DNA of 64,000 nucleotides. It comes from Phytoseiulus persimilis. Its lineage: Eukaryota > Arthropoda > Arachnida > Mesostigmata > Phytoseiidae. The position numbers and the translations under genes were made by a program. The notes beneath the pieces were generated by a model. That model did no database searches. It saw nothing but the letters and a program-made list of their open reading frames with translations, and was not told where the DNA came from. Each line of letters begins with the position of its first letter. Within the stretch, counting starts at the first letter, position 1. This document shows, in pieces, positions 44,764 to 55,870 of the stretch. Location of the stretch: assembly GCA_037576195.1 (NCBI GenBank), contig CM075101.1, positions 52,824,001 through 52,888,000 on the forward strand. The letters run 5' to 3'.

Positions 44764-44830
44764 TGAAAAATTGCTGAACAGCCCCAGGGCTGTGAACGTA
44801 CGACAGTCTCCCTATCTCTTGCGCCGCCAT
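44764..44830 (-). CDS. Candidate first coding exon
   Basis: ATG GCG GCG in a favourable start context opens MAAQEIGRLSYVHSPGAVQQ and reaches a GTGAGT donor after 22 codons (phase 1). Translation could also run on to a stop at 44627. No partner exon found downstream on this strand. Confidence 0.2.
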
Positions 44831-45139
44831 CGTGAAGGTGCCCTCATCGAACTCCTTCGACTGTGGTCCTGTCGCACTCGCTGATCGGGATCTCTCCGGA
44901 AGCAGATTGCAACGCGACGAAAAATGCTGTCCGCTATCAGAAAAGGACGAAACCCGAAAACCCCGAGTTCTTATGCTGCATGATGAATAATTGACGACGA
45001 CTTATTTGTGAGAGTGTGCACGGGACAAGAGCAGCAGCGGGAACAGAAGACAGCGTCGCTAGTCATCCAGCCGCTCTGCATATGGTACGCGTTTGCCGTG
45101 CATCGGGGGCCGCCTGCGTGCAAAATCGGGCATGGGGGA

Positions 45140-45149
45140 GGGGGGGGGG
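45140..45149. repeat. G10 homopolymer
   Basis: Ten consecutive G preceded by GGGGGA. Confidence 0.95.
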
Positions 45150-46687
45150 CGAGTCGTACTGGCCACACGGCCGGGCCTGCGGCCCACTAGCCCCGAGGGT
45201 GTAGTGCATGTCGCTCGCATCGTTATGGCGCTTTCAAAGCCTGACTCCTGCGAGGATGCTGGCGAAAGCGCAAGCGACTGTGGATTTCGCACGCCGGCGT
45301 CATCGAGCGTTCGAGTCATTCCCGCAGACCAACAGCACAGTTCTCTTCACACGGTTCCTGTCCATGTTCTCGCTAGCTCCGTGTACAGGCGATTTCCAGG
45401 CCCGTCCCTATGCGAACGATCACGAGTCATCCGACTGGCCCGAACCGTGGATCAGGAGGCTCGCCGTGCTTAGACTTGGAACGACTCGCAGCGAGCTCTC
45501 TGACTCGAGCCTGCGTGGAATGTGGAAGTCTCGAATCGATGAGCGACTCGATGAGCTATCCTTTCCATTGAGACCGGAGGAGACAAATCGACTCCTTGGC
45601 AGGCGTGCTCACTCCATATTCTCGCTCTAGGTTTAGGAGAAGTTTCCGCCTTCGGCAGCCGATTTGGCGCTGAGTATATCCGGGCTTTCAGCGCTATCGT
45701 GGCGAGAAATTTCAGAAGATTCTTCGAGACGTCTATCAAAAGTTTGACAAGAATTTTTCCCAATATCCCACTCAAAGGTGGATCAGGCGCTCCTGGCTGG
45801 CGAGCGGCACCGACCATCGTGCCCACCTCAACTTTTTCCTCGTGAATAGAAACTGGGATGGACTTCCCGGTGGGCCCCGGGCCTGATGAAATCGAACTCG
45901 GTGCCGACTGCGGTAATTGCTGGGCCAAAGACATGGGGGAGCTTAGATTCTCCGAGCGCTGATGGTCGTCGCTCGACCTTCTGGAATGATGGAACTATGC
46001 AGCGACCGCATCGAGGCTCGCCCCAGCACCTCCCCTCGGGCCCTTTGGGGCAAGTGAATCCTTTCCCCGTTCCCGCCCAGCTTACCGTTTAGTGAAACCT
46101 GGGTACAATATGTGCGCTCGCAGACTCATCCATACCGCTAACTATCTTCCTGTACTTTAACGAGGTCATAGGAACCACCAGGTCGATCACGGGTGTGATA
46201 ACACGGCGCAGAAGCCGGTCGCCGTCATCCAGGAGCTCCTGGTGGAGTTCGACTGTGAGTGGGGGTAGGGGGAGGTTCAATACCAAGGCTGTGCTCATGC
46301 GGATTCGTCTTCAGAAAGAATTCCATCGTAAACCGCCTTACGTGTTGCCTGCAGCTTTTTAGGCCTTGACTTCTGAGATCCGTCTGTCACGAGGGATCCG
46401 ACGGTTGACTTGATAATTATGTTCAGGACTAGGGCGAGTACCGGTGAGCCCGAATCAGAGGGAGTATGTGTGCAAGCTTGAGCGTGGACATTTGTGGGTT
46501 GGGCTGCGTCGGGGCGAGTGGGCATTTCTGCGTAAGCCGACCGGTGTTGGCGCGTACAGCATGAAAGCCATTGTGAAGCACCAGGCGTGATTATGCTGGG
46601 GGCGAATACGGATTACACGGACCGCTAGCGCGTCAAGGACGCTAGTTTGAGCTGCTTGAGTGGCTTGCCTGTTTGTCGCGTCGGTCG

Positions 46688-46703
46688 GGCCGGCCGGCCG
46701 GCC
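46688..46703. repeat. (GGCC)4 palindromic simple repeat
   Basis: Identical 16-mer to the one at 35412-35427, flanked by TCGG-type tetramers. Confidence 0.9.
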
Positions 46704-47081
46704 GCTCGGTCGGCGGTTCGTGTGCGGCCCTGAGGGCCTGAGAGCAGGACAGGCGCAGACGAGACAAGGGAGCGTTCAGCAGTCTCCATGACGTCGAGGC
46801 ATTGCCGTATTCAAAAAGTGAAGCTGGAACAATACAGCTCGCGAGGCACGTAGTCATTCAGATTCCAGTCAACGCCCCCTCAAGCAGATTCGAAAATCAG
46901 CTGCACTCGACGCGCCGACTTGATTCCCACATGCTCACGACGCCATGATTGGGCGAAGCCTCTGATCATCGGTTACGACAACGAATGCTCACACGTCGAA
47001 ATCCTGTTATCCACTGCATCGATCGAGGAGCGTTCGAATGGCCTAATCATGGTATGCTTACCTTCCGAAAGCGGAGTCGCT

Positions 47082-47099
47082 CCCCCCCCCCCCCCCCCC
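47082..47099. repeat. C18 homopolymer
   Basis: Eighteen consecutive C with no other repeat around it. Confidence 0.95.
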
Positions 47100-49232
47100 A
47101 TGAGCGAAACAACTTCAGAGGAGTCGTCTTATTCCTTTCATCCTCCCATTCCTGTGCTGGGGGAACTCTGGTCTGCGGAGCTCGATATCAACCGGGAAAA
47201 TAACCGCGAGTGAAGCTGAGCACAATCTAGCCATGGCGCTGAGATCGCCAGAGATGCGACCAGCAAGAAAATCGGGTAATGAAGACGGAGGTGATCAAAA
47301 ATGAGAGCAGAAAGGCGCAGTAGAGGGAACACTGGAAATGGAAAATGGAGAAGGAGACCTCAGTTCGGGGCTTCTGTGGAAAGTAATCCCCTTTTGTAAG
47401 GCCACAAATAGGCTTAAGTGAAGCAAACTTTATATCCCCAGCGGTGGAGGCGGCTGAGGCCGATAGAAGTCAGCACTTTTCTCTCATAGGATAAAGACAC
47501 GCGCCCTCTTGCAGGAAGAGGCGTACGTGAACGGTTGGCCTGAGCTACAAGAACCGCGAGAAAAAGTCGAAACAGTGAATTCGAAGCAGGATTAAGCGAC
47601 AGAACATCCGATTGACCATCGAGCATGGGATCGGATGAGAAATGAGCCTGAACGAGTTCGACGACTTACGCAGCACATCACCAAGCCTTCGACAAAAACA
47701 GCTGACGACATGGAAGCGGGTGCGGTCCGCCTCCCTGGTGGATGCGGGACGCATGACCCGCGATTGTGCATCCTCGTTCGGATCCGAAAAAGCGAGAGCA
47801 CGGGTTTCCTCGATAGCCCTGTATGTGGAGCCCTGTCATGTGGATATTCCTCGGAATCAATCAGGGAGACTTGATTTCGAGGGAGAACTTGTTTCATTTC
47901 GTCATTACGAATCTCACTCTTATCCGGGAGTCCACTCGGGAAACTGGCGATCATCATCCGGATTCCTGGAGAGTCCACATAGCTGAGAAAAAACGAGGAT
48001 GAAAACCTCCGTCTTTTTCCTCCATGAGCCGAGGAAGCCGGCTCCCGCTCAATCACCCGACTCGAGCAGCATCAGCGTGAGGAATCCGGTGACATGACAG
48101 CTCAAAGAGTTTCGATGATGAATTGCAGTGAGTTGTTCCAGTTCATAAACCATATCGTGTTTAGGTTGAACATAGACGTCAGTGAATTGACGCAAACTAC
48201 GAAGACTGGAGGAGAGGGGGAGAACGGATTCCCGAAGCTGCCCGCTGTCTTCGAACAAGCCCATCTCATTTCGTTGAAGACAGCCACATCTTGACCTCCA
48301 ATCGAAGATCTTGGGACCCATTCACCCGGAACTTGAGCTGGAGGAAGCGAAGCTCTGAAACATGATCTCTATACTGACACGCAACCAGGAACGCAGAAAA
48401 GACCGAACTTGACCATCTGATTCGGACTCTCCCCCGAATTCCTCTCGATCGGTCAGATCTTGCATCCAGTTTAGCCTCCAAATGGGAATCAGATCCGATT
48501 CAGCGAACAGTGACTCCCATGACCAGAAAAGACTCAACTTGCATTACGCTCGACGGTCGGTCCCTTGAACGCGGCCTCGTCGTGTTCACGCCTCCCTCTG
48601 GGCACTGGCTGAAATTCCGTAACGTTTGTAGTGTTCAGGTGCGATGTGATGAGATGCAAGAACGCAAAACAAAAAGGAGAGGTGAACGACCCCGATCGCA
48701 GACCCGTGACGTTCAAAGCGAGGTGGAAGTCACAGCAATTCATTATTTAGGGGATGAGGTCCTCGCCTGACTCGGTTTCGGGATCGAGAACTTCCGGGTG
48801 CTCCGCGGGAAAATCGGCGTATCTTCCAATTGAGTTTGATAGTCCCAGAGCAGAGACTGTTCCCTCGGTTCCGGGTGTTTATTCGATGCCCGCCCAGTCG
48901 GGGCAGAAACTCAGGTCAGTTTCAGCACCGGGCTGGGCTCATGGTGGGCGGCACGGAGGAGCCCTCCGGATTTGAAAATTCTCACTCAAGACCTGGTGAG
49001 GAGAGGAGGAAGCCGGAATTAGAGGTCAAAAAAGAACCTACCTTCGCGGGTGTCGCCGCGACTCAGCGAGCAGCGCCAACCAATCGTGTTGCTCCGTCTC
49101 CCCGTCCCCTGCTCGTGTTCGTTGTTCCCTCCGGACAGTCCCGTCCTTGATTTTTACTACGAAGCGCTCGGAGCTCTCACAGATGCTCGCAGGCCTTCTC
49201 GGACACCTCAATTAGATCCCATGCTCTTGACA

Positions 49233-49243
49233 GGGGGGGGGGG
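49233..49243. repeat. G11 homopolymer
   Basis: Eleven consecutive G in low-information sequence. Confidence 0.95.
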
Positions 49244-51825
49244 CTCAGGTCGCAGCGACCCAGAGTTACTGTCAAGAGGAGCGGGAAGCCGACCAGGGAT
49301 AAGTGCGATGTTCACCGAGCACTCGCAATGAAACAGGTGTGCTCGCGGAGATTCGCGACGGCGAGTTGTCACGGGTGGTTTCTGCTCCGGCCGACATGAA
49401 TGGACGAGGTCAAAAGGAACAACTTCTCACGAACGATTTCCGTGCGCCGCTGAAGCTTTCGGCCGAGTGGCATCGTGCTGCGTTCGCCTGTACCGCGTAG
49501 CGGACGTTTCAGACTCGGGTTTTTTGTGAACACGGAACGACGTCTTTTAGTTCTGCAGAAGCGCTCATCCTCTTCAGGAACAAAAGAACAAAGAACGGCC
49601 GAGTTATCTTGTCGCTGTTGTTATTGGCTTTCGCAGCGATCGCGCAGGAGCCGACACCATTTCCATGCGAGCTTTTCCAGCTTTGCAAACATGCGCTCCA
49701 AACGAAGAGCCGACCGAACAACGACAGCGCGGTCCCCGTCGACGGAGAACAGGGCGCTGCTAGCTTTGAGTAGGTAATCCGTTGAAAGCCGTTGTTCCTA
49801 GCACTATCCAGAACGCTCAAAAAGCGGAACCGCTCCGAGTTCATCATCACGCTCTGTTTTCTGAAAACGATCCGGGCTATTTTCTCCAAAACAACAGAGG
49901 ATTTGTTCGTGATCTATAATAGAAGCGTTTCCGATTCATGCTCCGTGGGCGTTTGGCTCTATCGTTGCGATGACGCTGGTCAAGTAGCCATCGGGTCAAG
50001 CATGAAATTGGGGCCCCTAGTCGTGGGCGGATAACACGCCGGCAGTCCGAGCCGGGAACGGAGCCAGACACGGCCGCCATCTTTCCATGGCCGGCATTTG
50101 CCCTCCAACCATAGCGAACCTCCGAAACAAAATCAACTGCGGTGAGAAGGAATTCGAGCTTGAAAAACGATCCAAACGGCGATGCGGAACCACCGTTCGC
50201 ATCCCACTCCTTCGCGGGTCACGTCAAGCATCAACGGCATCGAGAAACAAGATCTCGGCTCCTGAGAGAAGACTCGCTGCTCCCTGTGGAAGATGTAACA
50301 AGGTCCAGCGATGCGTTGATTGTCAGAGCAATTTCTGGCCGTTCACGTACAGCGACCGCATCAAAAAACGGCATGAGGTCGGATGTACTAGTTTCGGAAT
50401 AACTTTTGACAGGCAGGAAGGAGGCGTCAACGGTGCACAAAAATCTAGGTGACAAATGGCATTGAAGCTAATTAACCCGGGAGTTAGCTCTTAGGCATTT
50501 GCCCGACCAGTCGCTTGTTACCCAGCGAGTATGCTGGCGTCTTCTTCGACGCACGCGCAGATTCCCCAAGTCTGGACCCCAAGCTTCACAGAACATTTAT
50601 TCCGGCCGGAAACGGATATGCCTTTTTGTTCCCGTACTTTCCCTCCTGTCAACCGCAGGGAGCCTCTGTTACCGCGGTGCGTTTCTTGGGAGAATCGAGA
50701 GTTGGTTGGAATTTTTCGCGAACAGTCGTACGAGACCTCCCGTTCCGCCTTGCCTTGGGGAAGGGGGGCCTTGCCCAGGTCGTTCGAGAAGGAAATATGA
50801 GAAAAAACGAAGCATAAGACCGATATCCTGACACAGCATGTGAGCCTCGTAGTACCACCAGTAACATACATTTTCGTGCGTCATATGAGCCGGAAGACCT
50901 CGCTGGGCGCAGAGCTTTGTTAGAGGCAACTGCGTGATCGCCCCGAATGCGCGTGCCTTATCCCTGTTGACGCCGCAGTCTCAAACAATTTTTGCCCGAT
51001 ATTTCAACCTATTCTCTCGTTTTCGCGGCCGCGCACAAACACTGTTTTCCTCCGCACTTTTCTTCCTCATCGCCTATCGCGCCCTCTTCCCCGTGACCCG
51101 TTTTCCCGCGCTCGCCTCAAATCTCGCTCTTGATCCGGATCTGAAGACACTGAATTCGTCGATTGAGCCTCCCTGAGCTCGTGGAAGAGATATCTGTTAA
51201 ACCTGTGCTTACAATGATCCGAGACGGGAAATAGCTCAGCGGAGGCTTTGGCAACAAGCTATCGACGAGTGGGATACTGTGTTCGTGAACGGTCCGCTCA
51301 TAGAAGCTCCACCCATCGCAGCGTGGCCTAGTGACTGGCGTACTAGGAAAAAAGGAACAGGCTGACGTGAACGAGACGAGAGGATCGATCGCAGAAGAAA
51401 TGCGTGTTCGTCCTGATCTGAGTTAGATCCCTGGCTTAACATCGGGACATCCAACGCAGGAGAAAGCAATACTGATGACCCCTCCGTGCCCCGCAGCGCG
51501 GCAACGTTCGCTGTGCGTGGCTCCGGAAGGTAGAGGGGTCTGTCTGCGGGTGTCTCAGAAAGACGTGATACGCATCCCGGTACCGTCGCGTGAGCTTTTT
51601 CCGTTCGGAAAAGACCGACCAAGCAGGCGAGCGGTCGTAATGACCTTTTTTTTGTGAAGGAAAAATCGAAGTCGGTATAATCAGCTGGATTGGGCGAACC
51701 AGTTGCTCGTGTGCGGAGCAAACACATTCTTCTGTGAATTTCTGTCGTCTTCCCTCTGGAATCTGAGGCGTAGCTTCCTGCGACCCCGGTGCTCGGCATG
51801 AAAGGCGGGAAAACGCAACAACTCT

Positions 51826-51844
51826 GGGGGGGGGGGGGGGGGGG
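51826..51844. repeat. G19 homopolymer
   Basis: Nineteen consecutive G. It produces the proline run of the minus-strand open frame that spans it. Confidence 0.95.
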
Positions 51845-52765
51845 CACGAAGCCCGTATCATCGTGACGGGTTCTCAAGATATCATGAGCTCATCCCTGTC
51901 AGCTCTTGCACTCCTCGGCCTCAGACGACCTTCCGGAGGAATTCAACTTTCGGAGTCTGGAACCTCCGATCCCCATCCCGCATGAATGCGGGAGAATACA
52001 CGATCGGAATCTTGCGGCTTCGCGCTTGACTCCAGATTCTGCTCAATGTGTTTCCGGTGAAAGATTCATTCTCTGCAAGAGCGTTTCGGAACTCCGATTC
52101 CAGATATGAGGGGAAACAGATGTGTCGAAGGAACGGTCGGGGACGCGCTGATTCCCGTGTTCCGGCAGCCAAACACGCTGAAGGGAAGGCCCTGCGCGCC
52201 AATAAATCAATGCGTGAGTTCGAAGCTCTATCTCTGACACACCCCGTTATCTTTCCGGCGGGAACGCGAGCCTCGTACGTGTTTGGATCGATTCTTCGCG
52301 TCGTATTCGTTCCAAGTCATTGCGATAGAGGTTCGCGAATGGGAACCGACAGCTGCAGGACTCAGTTGAATAACTGGCGAATCCCTCAGGTACCTTGCGA
52401 CGACCCGAGGTCACCTAAATGCTTTCTCCTTTCTTCGGGGAGCACTCGGAATTCTCTTTGAGCAGTCACTCTGCATCCTCGTTCGAGTTCGCCTCTGTTT
52501 CCGCTCCAAGCTAAAACGGATGAAGGAGTACGACCAATGCAGCCGGCTCTGTTCTTCAGTTGCTGACGCCGAAATCGTTTCCAGTAAAAGGGGTCCGTGG
52601 GAACGAGCTCGACGTGATTGGGAAAAACACCCGCCAAGGTCTCGAGCAGCGAATGACTGATGCAATCTGCCGTTTCACAAGGCTTTTGTTACGTCCGGCC
52701 TCGGGGATGTCTAATCTGTTCCCATTTTTGCATGGAGCTTGCTCGCCCGTTGCGAGCTTTTGTAT

Positions 52766-52975
52766 GTTTTGACTGCGGGAGCGTTTTTGTATTTGCGTCC
52801 GCGTAGTTGCCCAACGATCCGTGAGATACCTAATTCAACTGAGAGCCACTTAAATGAGGGCGAGTGCAACTGAATCCTACGTCGCCTCCCTGGGAAGACT
52901 CGGAATAAAAACCGAGCGAGTTCTCGAGTTCTCAATGAGGATCTGGAGTCACGACAGACGGGGCTCGGCTGGGTC
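52766..52975. repeat. Dispersed repeat, copy 1
   Basis: Similar by eye, over about 200 bp and in the same orientation, to 57999-58197. Shared blocks include TAATTCAACTGAGA / AAATTCAACTGAGA, GAGGGCGAGT, GGAATAAAAACCGAGCGA and GTCACGAC. Similarity persists when both are translated on the minus strand, but no protein family is recognised and it may be non-coding. The two copies bracket the LINE remnant. Confidence 0.8.
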
Positions 52976-53361
52976 AGGCCGGGGCGCGGGAACGACTACG
53001 ATGTTTCTCCGAGCTGGAGGGCAGAAATCTGTTTGTCCCTCGAATCGTTCCCGCTCATCGTCGTCCACCACGGCGCGTGTTCTGAGTGGTTCGGATATTG
53101 AAAGGATTAGTGTGCGTCGGCAGTGAGAACCAATGAACAAGAGTCGGCTCTGACAGGTCTCTCTGAAGAAGAAGTCTGATTTCGAGAGGCCGTCTACCGT
53201 GAGCATCTTCCTGTTAGCGTCACAATCGACTCGAAGCGGAGGATTCTCAAAAACAGATTATCCGTCGTCAGAATCGGTTCCTTGTGTCGCGTTATGCGAT
53301 ATTCGATCCTGTATTGTGGACGGAGCTCGGGTTCGAAACTTTGGTAGCCTCAAACTCAGAT

Positions 53362-53871
53362 TTATCGTAGAGCGCTCCGATTGTTTTGGTCATCGTGGAA
53401 ACTTTGCTTTGGTGGAGAGTTGATGTCAGGTTGCTTGGGCGGGAGAAGTGCGCTCTCGTTCAGCATCCGAGTCTCCGACACAATCGGCTCAATAATGTAA
53501 GTTGCCCCGGTGTTTTCCGCTTGATATGACCCGATCTGGAGCCATCGCTCCGCGGCGAGCCGAAGCAGCCAGGATTGGAAAATTGACGCCCGGACCCATG
53601 GTCCGCTGCATCCCACGCGCCGGCGCCACGACTCCCTACGGGGAATTCCGGCTCCGCTCAGGCCCACGAGAAATTCTTCCCAACAGCCCGTAACTTGATT
53701 TCTACTCGAGCCCCACACGTGCAGAGACTCCAGGGAGGAGTATACCGAGACCGGGATCATACGCTGAAGAGTTCCGGTATCTGGCCTGCGTTGATATTTC
53801 TGCAACGATGACAAACTGCCAGGAACTCGGAGAGGAATCTGGCCAGAGCGACCACGAAGAATTCTCAGCAA
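53362..53871 (-). other. Open frame just 3' of the LINE
   Basis: 169 codons beginning right at the LINE's inferred 3' end. The C-terminal third (WLQIGSYQAENTGATYIIEP) is protein-like. It may be an old flanking exon or part of another repeat; no family recognised. Confidence 0.15.
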
Positions 53872-53968
53872 TTTCTAAATTTATTCATCACTCGGTTGTG
53901 TAGGTTTGTGGGACATACGAAAATAGAGGTAGGAAAGTTATATACAGGAACGAATATAGGGACGAAGC

Positions 53969-54556
53969 CTAGAGCGAGAAGCGTCGGGCGCAGAGTACTT
54001 CTGACTCGTATATGTGGTACTGGGTGCATCGTTCACCGCAGTATCTACAGATGCATTCTGGCCACGCATCGTGGAAATGTTGATGCCAGCGGACGAGGTT
54101 ATGGAACCCATAGACGGCTCCCCGGGTCAGCTGGTGCCTTTTGCCGGAGCTGATCCCTTTCCAGATGGTCGCCGTCATTGCAGGCGTGGTGTCGAAAGCC
54201 GGGCTGACCGATGACTTCTCACTGTTCTTGATCTCGATAAACTTCCTGAACTCGGCCGTCTCCTCGAGAGCGAATTGCAACTTGATTTATCCGACGAAGA
54301 AGGGCGTGTCGGCGAGGAGGTAGACCACTCGGTTCGAAGCATTGATGTGTAGGCCGAGTAGTTTCTCCATGAAAGTCGATTTTACTCTATCCAGTTGTTC
54401 GAGGTTTCGGTGATTGAGGTCTTTCCAGATGATCCGGACACCATAGCTCGCGGTTGGAGCGAGTTTCATGTCAAAGAGTCTCAGGGCGGTGTCGACGGGG
54501 AGTTTCTGAGGATCTCTTATCGTGGATGCCGAAATGATTGCTCGCTTACTTCGATT
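53969..54556 (-). pseudogene. LINE C-terminal region with zinc-knuckle remnant
   Basis: Continues the RT frame after the shift: thumb-like segment, VVYLLADTPFF, a TAA stop at 54289-54287, then FALEETAEFRKFIEI and the C-x2-C-x3-C-x3-H knuckle. It ends with a stop at 53971-53969. The segment order matches the C-terminal halves of arthropod LINE proteins. Confidence 0.8.
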
Positions 54557-55098
54557 TCCTATATATGTGGCGAAGCACGAGCCGGTTGTAGAGAGAGATG
54601 TATCCCGAAATAGGTGAACCCCGATGAGTACTGGATGGGTGTTTCATCCAGTCTTGGGGTATCGTCGGCAGCGAACCGTTTCGGAGCTTGTTTTCTTCTG
54701 TCTTCGACGTGTTGATGGTCAGTCCGACCTCTCTGTCGTAGACTGCGAGTTCCGCCAGCGATTGCTGCAGATGGAACCTACTCCCGCTGAACACGACGGT
54801 GTCGTCTGCGTTCATCAAGGACTCCGCGAAGGGGTGCCCGGGGGAGGCGATTCTCGACGGCAGGTCGGCTATCAGAACCGAAAATATCAAAGGGCTCAAA
54901 TTATCGCCGTGCTGAAAACCTGTGGTTTTAGGGATTTCTTCGTGGAGCCCCACCCCGTCGTCGATCTTCATGAAGTTCTCTCGTAGAATTGCGTAGAGGA
55001 GTCCCAGAAGTCGCGGTGGGACACCGATTTGCGCCAACCTTTCCAGCGCTTTTTCAGCAATTGGCCTCCACAATCTGGAATCGGGAGGGCACGAAATA
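54546..55098 (-). pseudogene. Reverse-transcriptase fragment of the LINE
   Basis: This is the longest intact frame of the element. It starts around ALERLAQIG and covers the RT palm: finger-palm junction, the HGDNLSP block and the NADD box followed by TVVFSG. It ends at TAA 54548-54546, where the true frame shifts by one base into the next segment. The open frame also extends upstream through the G/C run into a proline-rich stretch that is not RT. Confidence 0.85.
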
Positions 55099-55146
55099 CC
55101 TGCGAGAGGTCCGATAGGGAAGAACAAACAGGCTCCAGCCTTGCAC

Positions 55147-55163
55147 GGGGGGGGGGGGGGGGG
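55147..55163. repeat. G17 homopolymer at the LINE 5' limit
   Basis: Seventeen G on +, i.e. C17 in the LINE's sense, within tens of bases of the last recognisable RT sequence. Confidence 0.95.
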
Positions 55164-55740
55164 AATTACGGGGAACCATGGAACGACGGCTTGAGGTGCA
55201 GTCTCGGGATGATCGTGCAGCTCCGTCGCAGGAGCGTTCCGTCCGATCTGTTGAAGGTGCGAAAGGAACGATACATTCACAGATGTCAGGAAACATCCGC
55301 GTAGCGCCAGCTCCGGAGGAGCTATCACAATCGGCGCGGCTGTAATGAGCTCATGGAGTCAGGCTCACGAAGCATTATTATTGTTCTCGCGTAGGATGCC
55401 CATTTCAGCGGAGAGAATCTCATGGCGAGACCATGAGGAGATGCCGTTCCAAGCGTTTCGTATCTTTTTTCCCGATCAATCATGAGTTGCATTTCAAGTC
55501 GAGATGAGACCTCTCATAGAATACATGGGGGATGGGCGAATCGACCCTGTCAGCCACCGGGCTGAGAATACCCAGACGATATACCCTCTTCGCCGTAAGA
55601 CCTCCTTCGAGATCGCTTCCGTCATCATAACTCAACTTCCGGAGGAAGGAAGCGAGTTTCCAGAGTCTCTTCCACAGATGTTCCCCATCGATTGTAGAAA
55701 CAATTCGTTCCGTTTACGCCGACGCAATAAGAAACTCTCC

Positions 55741-55870
55741 GACGACGCGTTGGATTGAAATCCGTTCTTTCCAGTTGATCATCGCGTTCCGGAAATCGAC
55801 GGTCACCCCCAACACCCTCCTGAAACTCTCAAGGTTATTGAGCCTGCCAAGCCCGGAACATAGCTCCTAC
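55741..55870 (-). other. Protein-like fragment upstream of the LINE
   Basis: The minus strand reads GLGRLNNLESFRRVLGVTVD, then FRNAMINWKERI and onward to a TAA. It resembles polyprotein remnants of retroelements in style, but I cannot place it in a domain. It may be an older element into or beside which the LINE inserted. Confidence 0.22.

Larger units (their letters stand above)
44831..52765. other. Gene-poor stretch
   Basis: Many 60-150-codon frames overlap on both strands, for example 47642-47986 + (Ser/Arg-rich) and 48321-48049 minus. Five G/C runs lie here. I could not connect any frames by splice sites or recognise a domain. Confidence 0.45.
53880..55130 (-). mobile_element. Decayed, 5'-truncated non-LTR retrotransposon (LINE)
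   Basis: Read on the minus strand, 55.1-54.55 kb holds the central reverse-transcriptase blocks: LERLAQIGVPPRLLGLLY, then TTGFQHGDNLSPLIFSVLI, then the active-site region, then GLTINTSKTE. After a one-base frameshift near 54.55 kb the frame continues as SASTIRDPQKLPVD and SYGVRIIWKDLNHRNLEQLD (LINE thumb-like region), then VVYLLADTPFF. An in-frame stop follows at 54289-54287. The C-terminal part ends in the cysteine-rich knuckle CRYCGERCTQYH. A likely 3' end follows at AATAAA (53885-53880). The catalytic box reads NADD instead of YADD, so even without the breaks it would be inactive. Nothing upstream of the palm region is recognisable, so the copy is 5'-truncated, ending near a 17-nt G run. 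Which LINE clade it belongs to cannot be fixed by eye. Confidence 0.88.

Noticed and set aside
51236..51877. 213-codon minus-strand frame starting with a proline run
   Set aside because: The prolines come from the G19 homopolymer; the rest shows no domain or splice support.
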